DNA from: Vespula vulgaris
Taxonomy: Eukaryota > Arthropoda > Insecta > Hymenoptera > Vespidae
Assembly: GCF_905475345.1 (NCBI RefSeq)
Contig: NC_066591.1
Span: 4,643,501-4,707,500, forward strand
Length of the DNA stretch: 64,000 bases
Direction of reading: 5' to 3'
Shown here: in pieces, positions 26,927 through 38,600 of the stretch
How the letters are laid out: every line of letters starts with the position of its first letter
How positions within the stretch are numbered: the stretch's first letter is position 1
Translations under genes and position numbers: made by a program
The notes under the pieces: model-generated
The model's input: the letters and a program-made list of their open reading frames with translations, nothing else
Told to the model about the DNA's origin: nothing
The model's database searches: none

Positions 26927-28049
26927 ATGGCAGGAAATTTTTGGCAGAGCTCTCACCAGTAAGTTATAGACATAATAAATTAAATAACCAATTGTTAAAC
27001 AACTTATTTTATTTTGTAGTCAACAGTGGTTACTTGATAAACAAGACTTAGTGCGCGAACGACAACATGATTTATCTATTTTAACAGAAGAAGAATATCA
27101 AAAGCTTTTTATCTTTTTTTCTAACCGTAAGTTTACTGTAATATAAATTTCTGTGTTATACGATTTATATTAAGAAATTATTTGAACGTACGTATATATC
27201 TTTTGTTTTAGTTATTCAAGTGTTAGGTGAACAATTAAAATTAAGACAACAAGTAATTGCAACAGCAACAGTATATTTTAAAAGATTCTATGCTCGCAAT
27301 AGTTTAAAATGTATTGATCCTTTATTATTAGCCCCAACATCCGTCTTTTTAGCTTCAAAAGTTGAAGAGTTTGGAGTTATTTCTAACACAAGGTTAATAA
27401 CAACTTGCCAAACAGTAGGTATGTATAAAAAAGGATATATATTTATAATTAATTTAAAGTAAAAATATCTTTTATTTACCGTTTTTTTCTAGTGAAAAAC
27501 AAATTTAATTATGCATACTCTCAAGAATTTCCGTATCGTACAAATCATATTCTTGAATGTGAATTTTATCTTTTGGAGCATTTAGATTGTTGTTTAATCG
27601 TATATCAACCGTACAGACCTCTTTTAATTCTTATTCAAGATGTAGGGCCAGATGATCAACTATTAACATTAGCTTGGCGTATTATTAATGATAGTTTACG
27701 TACAGATGTGTGTCTTCTTTATCCACCATATCAAATAGCCATTGGTAAGAACTATATTAGTATTACATATGCTAAGTATTACATATATTGCAATAATGCG
27801 TTTTTACAAGTTGAACTAATTTTTAAACAAAATTAATTTATTGTAGGATGTCTGCAGATTGCATGTGTAATATTACAAAAAGATCTCAAATCATGGTTTG
27901 CAGAATTAAATGCAGACATGGAAAAAATTCAAGAAATAGCTCGTTATATCATAAATTTATATGAGTTATGGAAAACGTATGATGAAAAAAAAGAAATACA
28001 AGGCTTATTGTCTAAAATGCCTAAACCAAAAGCAGCACCACAGCGCTGA
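26927..28049 (+). CDS. CycC: Cyclin C
   Basis: Predicted 266 aa from five exons: 26927-26958, 27020-27126, 27212-27418, 27493-27744, 27847-28049, all with matching phases. The N-terminus MAGNFWQSSHHQQWLLDKQD and the first cyclin box (LRQQVIATATVYFKRFYARN, LLAPTSVFLASKVEEFG) are characteristic of cyclin C. Length equals the family norm (about 267 aa in flies, 283 in humans). Cyclin C pairs with CDK8 in the kinase module of Mediator, controls transcription and phosphorylates the polymerase II CTD and transcription factors in the nucleus. The second cyclin fold and the C-terminal Pro/Lys end are intact. A polyadenylation signal lies at 28256. The gene is convergent with Tfb2; the stop codons are 640 bases apart. 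Confidence 0.96.
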
Positions 28050-28688
28050 CATCTAGTTTCTTCAGCATCGAATATTTGGGATTGATGCTAAACAGTGATA
28101 CATACTGACTAAGTATTTCTGTGAAGGATTGATAACCTTGACATTAAATACCGTTTTTATATGAAAATGTACACAATGTGTGGTACGAAGTTCGAATCTA
28201 TCACTATCACAATTGGTGTATTGGTAAGCATGCAGTCTAATTACAATCATTATAAAATAAATACAAGGGGCAAAAAATAAAACGTAAAATCTTATTGATC
28301 ACAGACGTCATATATAATGGAAATTACATTTTCTTTCTTTCTTCCTTTTTTTTTTTTTTTAATATGACAAAATTCATTTAATGTAAAAATGCAAAAATAA
28401 AAGAAATAAAATTCAGTAATCATGTACAACTCAGTTTTGTTATTTTAAGATATTTTACGCAGTATTATTTGTAAATGTTTTTACTGAATAAAAATCTTAG
28501 AGTTACATCGTATATCTTTTGTATTTTCATTGTTGATTCTAAGAAATATATTAATACCTATATTATATTTGTACATTAAGTTTATGTGAAAAAGAGATCT
28601 TTATCAAAGGAACCTAATGAAAATGCGAAACGTTCGTAACACTTCAGCTTTTAATTCGTTTCCATTAATGTTATTTTATATTAATTTT
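28050..28688. other. Convergent 3' spacer between CycC and Tfb2
   Basis: Contains the 3' UTRs of both genes. An AATAAA for CycC lies at 28256-28261. There is a poly-T run at about 28345-28360. No other feature was seen. Confidence 0.7.
28256..28261 (+). promoter_or_regulatory. CycC polyadenylation signal
   Basis: AATAAA about 207 bases after the CycC stop codon; the first canonical hexamer in the tail region. Confidence 0.6.
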
Positions 28689-30501
28689 TTAAGAGGAACC
28701 TTTTGAATATCTTTTCCAAAACTTTTTCACATCATCATGGCCCGCTTTTGTTACCACCATTGTTCGTTTTCTGTATAAAAAATAAAAAATAATTAATGAT
28801 AAAAGAATACTCTATCTCTATTAATATCAAAAAGTCAAAATAACTTTTTATTTTTGCAGTTATACCTGTCATTTTGCCAGATCAGAACACCTGTAGAAAG
28901 TGCATGATTCCTAAGCACTTCAAAATCAGTTTGAGAAAGAAATTGACTATATAGGACTCCTTCACTAAACAAAAATCTATTTCTTTCGTTTTCCCATAAC
29001 TTAATTTGATCCACAATAGTTGGAGGCAATGTAGGTGGGCCTGCCTCTAACATTTTATTATGTGCATGCTGCTGTAAATAACTGTTAATATAGCAGAACG
29101 TAAATTAACTTTACTGTGTAATTGTAAGTATCTAGTTTGAAATTATTAATAAGAACATAAAATCGAATAAATTATAATTACATACCCTATGATCTGTGCT
29201 GCAGTAATTCCACTTTTCAAAGCTTGCCTTACTGAATCTCTTGTTAATATTGAAACCACTAAGTTTGGGAATCTGTAAGTTGTCACTTAGTAATAATAAA
29301 AACATAATTTTTATAATTATGTGGAAACTTTTAGACCTACCTATATAACATTTCACAAAATAATCCAAGCAAAGCAACTTGCAAATTTGAATTAGTATAA
29401 GCATACACTCTGTAATTAGTTTCAACTACTATATATCCTTCTTTTCCACTTTCCTTAGCTAATGGTTTATTTTGTCCAGTAGCTATGTTTAATGCTAAAC
29501 GCGTAGGGTAAAATCTAATAAGAGAAAAATGAATAATTAAAAGATCAGTATGTAGAAAAAAATAGTTAAAACCAAATTAAATTCAATAACCTTCCAGCTT
29601 TTCGTTTACGTTGATAAACAAGTCCAAACTCTCTTAGATGTTGTAGAAATGTTAATAAACCTTCCGACATGCCTTCAGTACTATAATCTTTACCGAGTGT
29701 TGAAAAATTTAATTGAAATAGAAATGTAAGGCATTCAACTAAATTAAGCCCTCTTGCTTCTATCGTATCTAAATATTGGAGAATAAAATACCATACTTGT
29801 GATGCAGTATCTAACAATAAGAATTGAAAACCTGCTTGTGTAATAACTGGACTTCCATCAGCTTCGTCCCGTTTCATTAAACCGGCATGTAAAAGTATTC
29901 TCACAGCATCAGCCGAGATACCTAAAATTAATTATTTAGATCTAATTTGTCATTAATATAACTTATACAATAATTAAATTAATTTACCTTCTTGTTGCTG
30001 AGAACCAACCATGTAATGTAAAACACATTCCCATCTTTCTAATGCATATGCATCTAAAAATGCTACGTCTCTAGGTTTACTATCAGTTTCTAATTGATTC
30101 GACATTGTCCATGGTTTACCACCTCCCAATAGAACAATTTTCAAATTTTTTTTAAAAGAGGCATGAACAATCCAACCTGGTAATCCTCCAGGTAAAGATG
30201 TTTCTCTCCATATATTTAATTCTTTTAAAATTACAACTACTTTCTGATGATCTTCAAGGTAAAGTTTAGAACACCAAGAAGCAATTACTGCCTGTGGAAC
30301 TGCCTGTTCGACGAATAATAATCTCATGATATAGTGTTTTGCTATCACAGGCAGTTCACGAAACACAGCCAAACATATAGGTGGATTATGATATAATTTA
30401 CTTAATACTTCTGGAGGACGTGACTTTAAATATTCGTGTAGATTTTTGCATTGTAATCCGGTAGGACGTAACAAATTCTTTCCACTTATCGCGTTTGACA
30501 T
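28689..30501 (-). CDS. Tfb2: TFIIH core subunit p52 (Tfb2/GTF2H4)
   Basis: Predicted 467 aa from six exons: 30501-29988, 29921-29591, 29514-29341, 29272-29186, 29081-28866, 28770-28689, with matching phases throughout. Length fits the family (human 462 aa). Recognisable segments are LHEYLKSRPPEVLSKLYHNP near the N-terminus, AKHYIMRLLFVEQAVPQAVI, LREFGLVYQRKRKAGRFYPT in the middle and, at the C-terminus, FEVLRNHALSTGVLIWQNDR. The last region is the p52 C-terminal domain that pairs with p8/TTDA. p52 anchors and stimulates the XPB translocase within TFIIH, so it serves both polymerase II promoter opening and nucleotide excision repair in the nucleus. The start at 30501 opens directly into the conserved N-terminus. 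It is divergent from dia. Confidence 0.96.
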
Positions 30502-31040
30502 TATATTGCAGCATTAACGAATTTTATTGTATCTTTATCGTGTAAATACACTGGGAAAACGAATTATGACGAAGTTACACAAAGGAACGACATTAAATTT
30601 TTTTCACTTTGCATTTGTTACATCAAACAAAATATACATCAGAATTTTTTAATTATTATAATCATATATATCAATACCTTTCTTGATACTTGGTTATTCT
30701 TACATTCGTGTTTCTATAACAGAGCGTTATCCATAGAGTATGAAACATTATTGCGAAGGAATACTCGTGCGAAGAACAACTTATGCAAATCATAAAAACG
30801 ATAAAAAATGAGACTGTTTTTTCAATTTCGGGCTTTTCTATTAAATTAAAAGTAAGAAAATATTTGTCGGAATGAAAATTGTGTGTAATTCGTGAATTAA
30901 TAAAATTATTAGAATTCAAATAGAACCGATTAATTTAATGATACAAATTTCGCTGTCTTCGGTAGTGGGGAGAATTTAGTTGTATTTTCAAGTGCCAGGT
31001 GGCGCTCGACAATGAAAGAAAACATTGCGTGATCTCTACT
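30502..31040. promoter_or_regulatory. Divergent promoter region, Tfb2 and dia
   Basis: The 5' end of Tfb2 lies immediately left, and the untranslated first exon of dia lies to the right. A CTCF-like motif sits at 30995-31007. No TATA box is obvious near either expected start. Exact transcription starts cannot be read from sequence alone. Confidence 0.45.
30995..31007 (+). promoter_or_regulatory. CTCF-like motif
   Basis: CCAGGTGGCGCTC matches the CTCF core AG(G/A)(G/T)GGCGC. It lies between two divergent promoters, a common place for insulator sites. A related AGGTGGCGT lies on the minus strand near 25651-25664. This is a motif match only. Confidence 0.35.
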
Positions 31041-31585
31041 CTTTACTCTCTAGGAAACACTCTTTCGGTTTCCCTCGCAGAGCGCATCGTGTAATGTGGA
31101 ATTGTTGTAACAAGCGCAACGAGTAATAACGAGCGTTTTCAAGTTTGTTCTCCGATGCTTTGTACTAACCGAACATTTACGAAAATGTGTCGACGTGATG
31201 ATGATCATACGATATTCGCGTAGAAATTAATTTAAAATGTAGGCTGAAAAACGTGTGGATGGTTTAACCGTCGCCAATGAAATCAAACGTGTGTATATAT
31301 ATGTGTGTATGTATGTTTATAAAAATATAACGGAAAAGGTCGTTTTAATTTATCCGGGTTGCCGCGAAATATATATATATATATTCATATTATATATATG
31401 TATGTATGTGTACAATCGGTCTTTCCCCTTCCGGGAAGTTTGTAAATAACGGTGATAGTTACCTTTAAATTTACTTTCGCGTTGTGAACACCAGTAAGAA
31501 TAATAAATCGCAAAGTCGTCGCATTACCACGTACAACTAAATTGGTGTCTTTTCGAACGAGCCGACAGATTTTCTACCGATACGG
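31041..31585 (+). other. Probable untranslated first exon of dia
   Basis: The sequence ends at a strong donor, TACGG followed by GTAAGTG at 31586, and the next plus-strand acceptor with a coding start is at 32627. The left border is a guess. It contains short upstream open frames (for example 31255-31449) that are unlikely to be real proteins. Confidence 0.5.
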
Positions 31586-32675
31586 GTAAGTGTTCTATGT
31601 GAGTTTCTTCCATTAAAAATTAAAATAAATAAAGTATGTTCGGATATGGTAAACGTTCGTTTATCAGTGATCCTTAAATTACTTGCGAATTATCGAACTT
31701 TTAGACCGAATACTTTTTGAATTTATTTTTGGAGAAGTGTCCTTGTTAGGTTAAGGTATCTTGTCAACATCGGTCAAGTGGTTTCGCGAAGATAAAGTAT
31801 TGAATTAAAATTGTTCTTAGTTTTCGTTTACACATTATCCAACGTATTTAAAATTACGACGATTAAAATCAATTTTATATATTAGTCATTTAGATATATT
31901 TTTTTTTTTTATTTATGATATCAATAGGTAGTATGATGATGCAAGTATTTGAAGAAGTGTTATTCTTTATTCATATTTTATTTATAGTTTCCTTTTATTT
32001 CATCATATAATAAATTTTCTGGTATAGTTGTTATAAAGTTATGTTCCGTAATTGATCGTATAATATGATGCTACTAAGTTTCGAAACTAATATAAAGAAA
32101 GAAATATGATCCATATATGTATTAATGGATCTAATTTAAACTAAGTTTCATAGATATTATCTTAACAAGATTAAGATATATCAGTAAAAGATATCAAATG
32201 AAAAAGTTATTGTTTTTATGGATGGATATATGAGAATGTTATATTTAAGAGTGAACGACATTAATGGTGTTCCAACCTGTTTAAAGTCAATAAAATTTGC
32301 TTTAACCTAGCTATTGGCTCAAGAACCACCTGTTAGATTTCATCTAAATTTAGAATTCAGTGGTAGAGAGTCAGTCAGAGTATTCTATAGATACTTCAGA
32401 TCTGCCAACGCTCCCATACTCTTCTTAAAGAGGACTGTGCAACAATGTAAACGCGCTTAATTTTTTTTTTCTTTTTATTAATAACTTGTCTTCTTTACTA
32501 CTCATCTTTATAAAATTTATGTAACTATTTGTTGGAATCAATTGCAAAGTAAAGATATATAAGAGTTCACTAATATGTTTTTAAACTAATATATATTTCT
32601 TTTTTTTTTCTTTTTTCTTATTGCAGACTAAAGGAATTTGACAAAGAAGATACCACCGTTAGAAGAGTTCACGAT

Positions 32676-35600
32676 ATGGCTAATAGAAGGGACAAAGCTT
32701 CGGGTGGATTTGTAAGTAATACGCTGATCGTTTCATATGGTTTTATTTTTGAAGATATAAATAATGCTTTTGGCGTTAAAAGGAGAAAAGTGAAAAAGAA
32801 AAATAAACGGAAGAAAAAAAGAAAATGAACGTAAGCAAACAATAGTTAAAAAAAAAAGTAGTGAAATAAAATGCAGAATAATAAGAATCAAATAAAAATA
32901 GAAAATTAACGAGCGAGTGAATATAATTAGTCCTCGTTATTAGTTTACACGTTTTTAATATAGAATTCATCGCAATTTAGTATACGTTGCGTTTGCCGAC
33001 ATTATCGTCCACCATATCCGTTCGTTCTTACAATGTGTACCGTGTCACCTGCGTATACGGATATGTATATGTATACATATATACATAGGTACGTACGTGT
33101 AACGTTCGTCTTATCACACACATTTCATAACGAGAATACTCGTACAATAGAGAGGTACTCTAACTTCTACCGGGCTAAGTGTATTTAACGTGAAAGGTAT
33201 GCCAAGATATACCAGTTCTGCTGGTAGTCAGCGTCGAGGTATTATCAGTGTCCGAGACATACGTGACCAATTCTTTCGTCGTTCTTCTTTTTATTTTCTT
33301 TAAAAGAGATTACTTCAGCAGTTGTTTCCTTCAAATATTCCACAAAGATTATAAAATCATCGAGATATGTAATGATATTTTTATTCCATTGACGTCGAAG
33401 TTTTATCATTTATTTTACTGACTTTTCTTTTTTTTTCCTTTTGTAATTATATTAAAAAAAAAAAAAAAGAAGTTCTATTGTTGTTATCGTATTTTTTCGA
33501 GTTCATGATAATGAAATAAGCATCGTGATAATAGGATGACAACGACGTCAATGTTAAACACCAGGAGTTGATATCTCCTTTTCTAAGATTAGGAGTGTAA
33601 TTAGATGCACGCGAATTCATATATCTATGTACATATGTATCTATATATTTTCTTTTATCGAGAAATGGAAAGTATAGAGATAAAGACGAAGTAGGTAAAT
33701 ACGTGTTTTTCGAAAGGCAATTTCATTTGTCGCTACCGACGTTGAATTGTCGTTCCATCGGGCTAATTGAATTAATTAAAGTCATCCGTCACGAAAACGT
33801 TTACGTATTGTGCACTTTCCTCAGACACCTGATTCTACGATTCGTGCAATCTCTTAGTTCGGTTTTTTCATCGAATTAAACAAAAAGGATTATCGGTGAA
33901 AGGATAATAACAAGAGTGATTATTTAATAAAAACTTAAAAATCGTTCTAACAACGAGAGATTCTTTTACTGAGATTAAACAGTGAATCGTGCGTTCGAAG
34001 AAGGTCGAAATGTCGACGACGATTAAAAGACGGAAGACTTGGTATAATAAAACCGAGGCTGGTAACAAGGTACGATTGTGATCGACAATTTGATTAATTT
34101 TATGTGAACAATGTTTAAATTTTATTTCATAATTTAATGACTAATTTTACGACTATTTCACAATTTCACTATTTTTGTACAAATCTTTCATAGGCTTTTT
34201 AATTTTACTCGAAAGATTTTTTTTGTATTTTTTAGTTTTATTATAAAAAAAAAAATTAATGGGCGTGTTACATAATATTTACAAGAAAACGTAAAAACGA
34301 TTCAGCTGCTCATTGTAGCAATTAAAGACGCAATTAATTAATTGAATTATTATTCATTTTTCAAAGTGGAAGAAGGCCATCAGTTTCTGTTTCTTTAATT
34401 GCTACAGCGAGTAATGAATTGTTTTTACGTTTTCTTGTAAATTTTATTAAACGCAACATACGTTCTTCTTTTTCTAGACATTCATTCAAATATCAATAAA
34501 TAAATATTAAATGAAATAATTATGAAATTTTAAAGGTACAATTTTTTGATTTTGATCTAAATAATTTTGAATTTCATCCGTATGATCTTGAATTTTATTC
34601 GAATGATTGTTAATTTTTATTAATTAACAATTGTTATTCATATTTCTTTCATTGTTGAATTCGTCGATTGCCAAAGAAATAACAAATTTAATAGAAACAT
34701 ACTACCTACGTACACTCATTTTATCAGAAATCGTAAAACAACACCTCGCGATAATCGTCAAATCATTTTCTTATCGTTCGTATCGTTTCGAGATATCGTT
34801 GTGAGCTTTTACGTAGGAAACAAAACGCGAAACATGTCGCGACTCGACGATATTATTCTATACGTAGGCACACGTCGTGCTTCCTGCCTCTGCTTTATTT
34901 ATCGTTTTCGCATTAGAGTAGTAATATGATATTTTCTATTGCATTTCAATCTGTTTCCCGTTTCATTCGAATTATACATATCCCATTTCATTTTACATTT
35001 CGTTCGTTACCGACTTTCGATTTTTCTTTCGTGAGGCTTTCCTCTCGTTCTGCTTTCGTTTTTAAACCGAGAAATCGTTTACTCCAATGCATTAAACACG
35101 ATCAACTTTTCAACGTAATTTTCATTTAAAAAATTGCGTTTTCTCTTGTACGATCGCATTTTTAATTCTTTTATAAGCATCGATTTAATTAAAATAATTA
35201 AATCGTGTATGCAACGTGATATTCAAAATATTTTAATCGTTGTACTGTAAATAATGATTCATTTCCTAGATATTTAGTTGTTAAAAACATTTAATCGTTT
35301 ATTAATTTAAGAATTTTTTAATTTGTTCGAATCATTAAAAAACGAAGTAACTTCGATAATTCCAACATAAAATATTTTTCACGTGCGAAAAAACATCTTT
35401 CTCTCTCTTTCTTTCTCTTTATTTTAAAATTAATTTTAAATATTCTACAAACGTTCTATATATACACGCATATGAATTTAATCAATTCTAACAAATTTTA
35501 TGCGATTTTCGAGTCACAATTGCAAACGAGTATAATTCGTATTCGTATGTATTTATAGAAAAGAGGTAACTGTTGGTGACAGAAACCGAAAAATATTATA

Positions 35601-38600
35601 GGAAGTACCTTGGACAGTAGGAAAGTTAATTCAAAGTCATCTGGTTAATTCGCATTCATTTATGTCGCGATGTTATATCGGTCATGTATGTACGATGCAA
35701 GGTTGAATCGTCGTCATCGAAGTTCGTACTTAAAAGACATTTCTGTAGATTTAAGTACGTGTGTTTCTATGATAGAGAAAGATCGATTCATGAAAAAATA
35801 GATTAACGTTGCCATGACCGCCTTTTTCTCTTGGTGACATTTTTTGCTGTTTTAATGACGTCTTTAGATATTTATCTAGAGGCTAGTTCTAATTATAGCT
35901 CATTGTTAGATCGAAAGAGAAATTCTCTTCTAAGTTTATCTTTTATCATCGTGAGAAATCTCTCCTAGAAGTGTTCTTTATGTGCACCCCGTTTATTTTA
36001 TATGTATATATTTATTAAATAGAAGGACGTGAATAAGCTACTTTGTATGCATAAGTATGTGAAAAAAAAAGAAATATAGGATGTACAAGCATTTAACAAA
36101 TTTATTGAATTTCTTTATCAATTATGTAACTATCTTTTAGGAGTGTTTTTGAATGAATTAAATTTATTTTGGAGTATTGTAGTTTCTATTTTTTATATAT
36201 AGTTATATTTGGTATAGTTATTTCTTTTTTAATATTTAACAAGATAAATTAGGCATCAAAATGTTAATTTTATTAATTCTTTTTCTTAACATTATTACAA
36301 ATAATTTATAATAATATTTAAATATAGATATAGGACTTGTGTATTTCGTTATCAATCCGTAATTTTTAAAACTACCGCAAGGCAATTATCGTACCATGTT
36401 CCTTCGAAAGAAACGTTCAACGATAATTTCAAGTTGAATATAGGTCGAGGAGTTTGTTCTTTTTAGCAAAGATATACTTCGTACGATATTTCCTTGAGAC
36501 TTACTCGTAAATCAAAGACTCGATCGAGATGGGATAACATCGAAATTATCGAATGCAGAATGATGGAGGGAGTATGGTGAGTTTGTGAATTCTGATAATC
36601 GATTCTGAGATCCATATGTATCTATATACGTATCTACACAACTCCGTGTGTGTGTGTGTGTGTGTTTATGTTCAAATGTTGAAAGAACCGGTCCTTTCTC
36701 TTTATATTCTACAAGGACGAGCGAAGAAATTTTTGTTAACTTCTAATTCATTCAAAATTCATGTATGTGTGTTTGTGTGTGTGTACACACATGCATGATG
36801 TATGTATGTATGTATATGTATATACATTGTTTCTTCTTTATCATTTTTTTCTTATATAGCTACACTAGATCGTTTCTATAAAATTTTATATATTTTCTAC
36901 ATTATTAATATAACGTTAGGAAACTTTAATAGCGATGACTCGTCACCACCATTTTGGTTCTAAGCGAGGAGTCATCGATCGACGGTTTTGGGACGGAACT
37001 TTTATAAAAAGCAAACTCGTGCAACTTAGGTTGATACGTACTTACATCATCGACTTCTCGAGAATGAAATGATCTCATCGTTGTCATCATAGTCGTATTC
37101 ATATTCGCGAATACGTAGTTTTTCCATTTTCCCGAGAAGTTCGTTGCTCTTTATGTGTTATTCTTCTTTAACGATTCAAGATAATCAACTTTGCCGAGAA
37201 GTTCGGTTGGTAGACTTAGCAGAGATTAATATTTTTTTTTCTTCGATCTTCTCTGTAATACTTGCTCCTTATCGGGATTCTTGTTTGTATGCATGTGTAA
37301 GTATATTTGTACGCGCGTGTCTGTGTGTGTGGAGATAGAAAGAGAAAGAAAAAAAAAAGAGAGAAAGAGAGAAGAGAAGTACGTGGTACAAATATATGAA
37401 CACGTCATCGAGTAATACGTATCTAGCTACATTTGGCGTATCGCTTATGTACTGTCATTACGTAATATTCAAGCCGCGTTGAAAAAAATGTAGATATGCG
37501 CTTGTAAGACGAGTAAAAGGTATGAGTAGTAGTATATGCACGTACGAATACATATTTGTATACGAGTTTGCTTCTAATGTAAGCCATATCTGATGTGTGC
37601 ATGCACACAATTTCGTGTATCATTTAATATATTGCCGTTTCTTATTCTCTCTCTTTCCTTTTCTCTCTCTCTCTCTCTCTGTATCTTCTTTTTTTTACAT
37701 TATTCTTCTTATTTTTTAATTTTATTTTTAGACATGTTTATGTATATATATATATATATATAAGTTTGCAATAATTACGAATGAGTGAAGATCTTAATAA
37801 AATATATTACGTGATATTGTTAAAACGTATCATCTAAACAAATTTTTTTTAAATGTATAATTCTTTTTTTAACCTTTTATATATATATAATGTAAACGTA
37901 TAGACATATTATTGTAATTAATATCTATACGTGGAAATGTATATATGTGAATTTCTCAGAATGGTTTACAATGCATCATTTCTACTGGAATAATGAAAGA
38001 TTTCACACGAATTATGATAAAATGCTTATAACAGCGCTCGGATAAGTAGGTTTGCAAAGAAAATTAAGAATTAAAGAAAAGAAAAGAAAAGGAAAAAAAG
38101 GAAAAAGGAAATGAGGGTATAGCAGGAACAGATCGGCGTTGCGATCACTGTGCAATGCCGTTACACATTGAAACGAGATCTTATTCTTATCATTCGACCG
38201 CATCTGCGTGTCTTGAAACCGGTATAAATCGATACAGCTGGCAGTACGACACTGGCAAGCTCTCCTTTTCGAACGGATCGAACGTCTTCTACTTACCTAC
38301 CTACGAATTAATACATGCATCATGTTATTATTCAAAACTTATAAGAAAACAATGAAGATTCAAAATCTTTTTTTGATTTCGTACCTTTCGTGATTGTTTT
38401 TTCAAACGTCGAGTTTGTAATTTACTTATCAAGGCAAAAGAAAAAATATCGTAGTTTTATCGTGAAATTTTCATCGACAACAAAGCTTTCTTTCGAATCG
38501 ATTTTAAATAACGCATAATGTATGTTAATTAGACAAGTATTGCACGAACTGTTATCGGCGTAAATAGGATTATTGAGATTTTTCCAAACTTGTTTTTAAC

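Noticed and set aside
27420..27462. Cyclin C read-through frame past the donor at 27419
   Set aside because: It is intron; the spliced frame continues at 27493 with the expected family sequence.
28185..28205. tRNA-like GTTCGAATC word
   Set aside because: No A-box or foldable cloverleaf around it; it lies in a 3' UTR.
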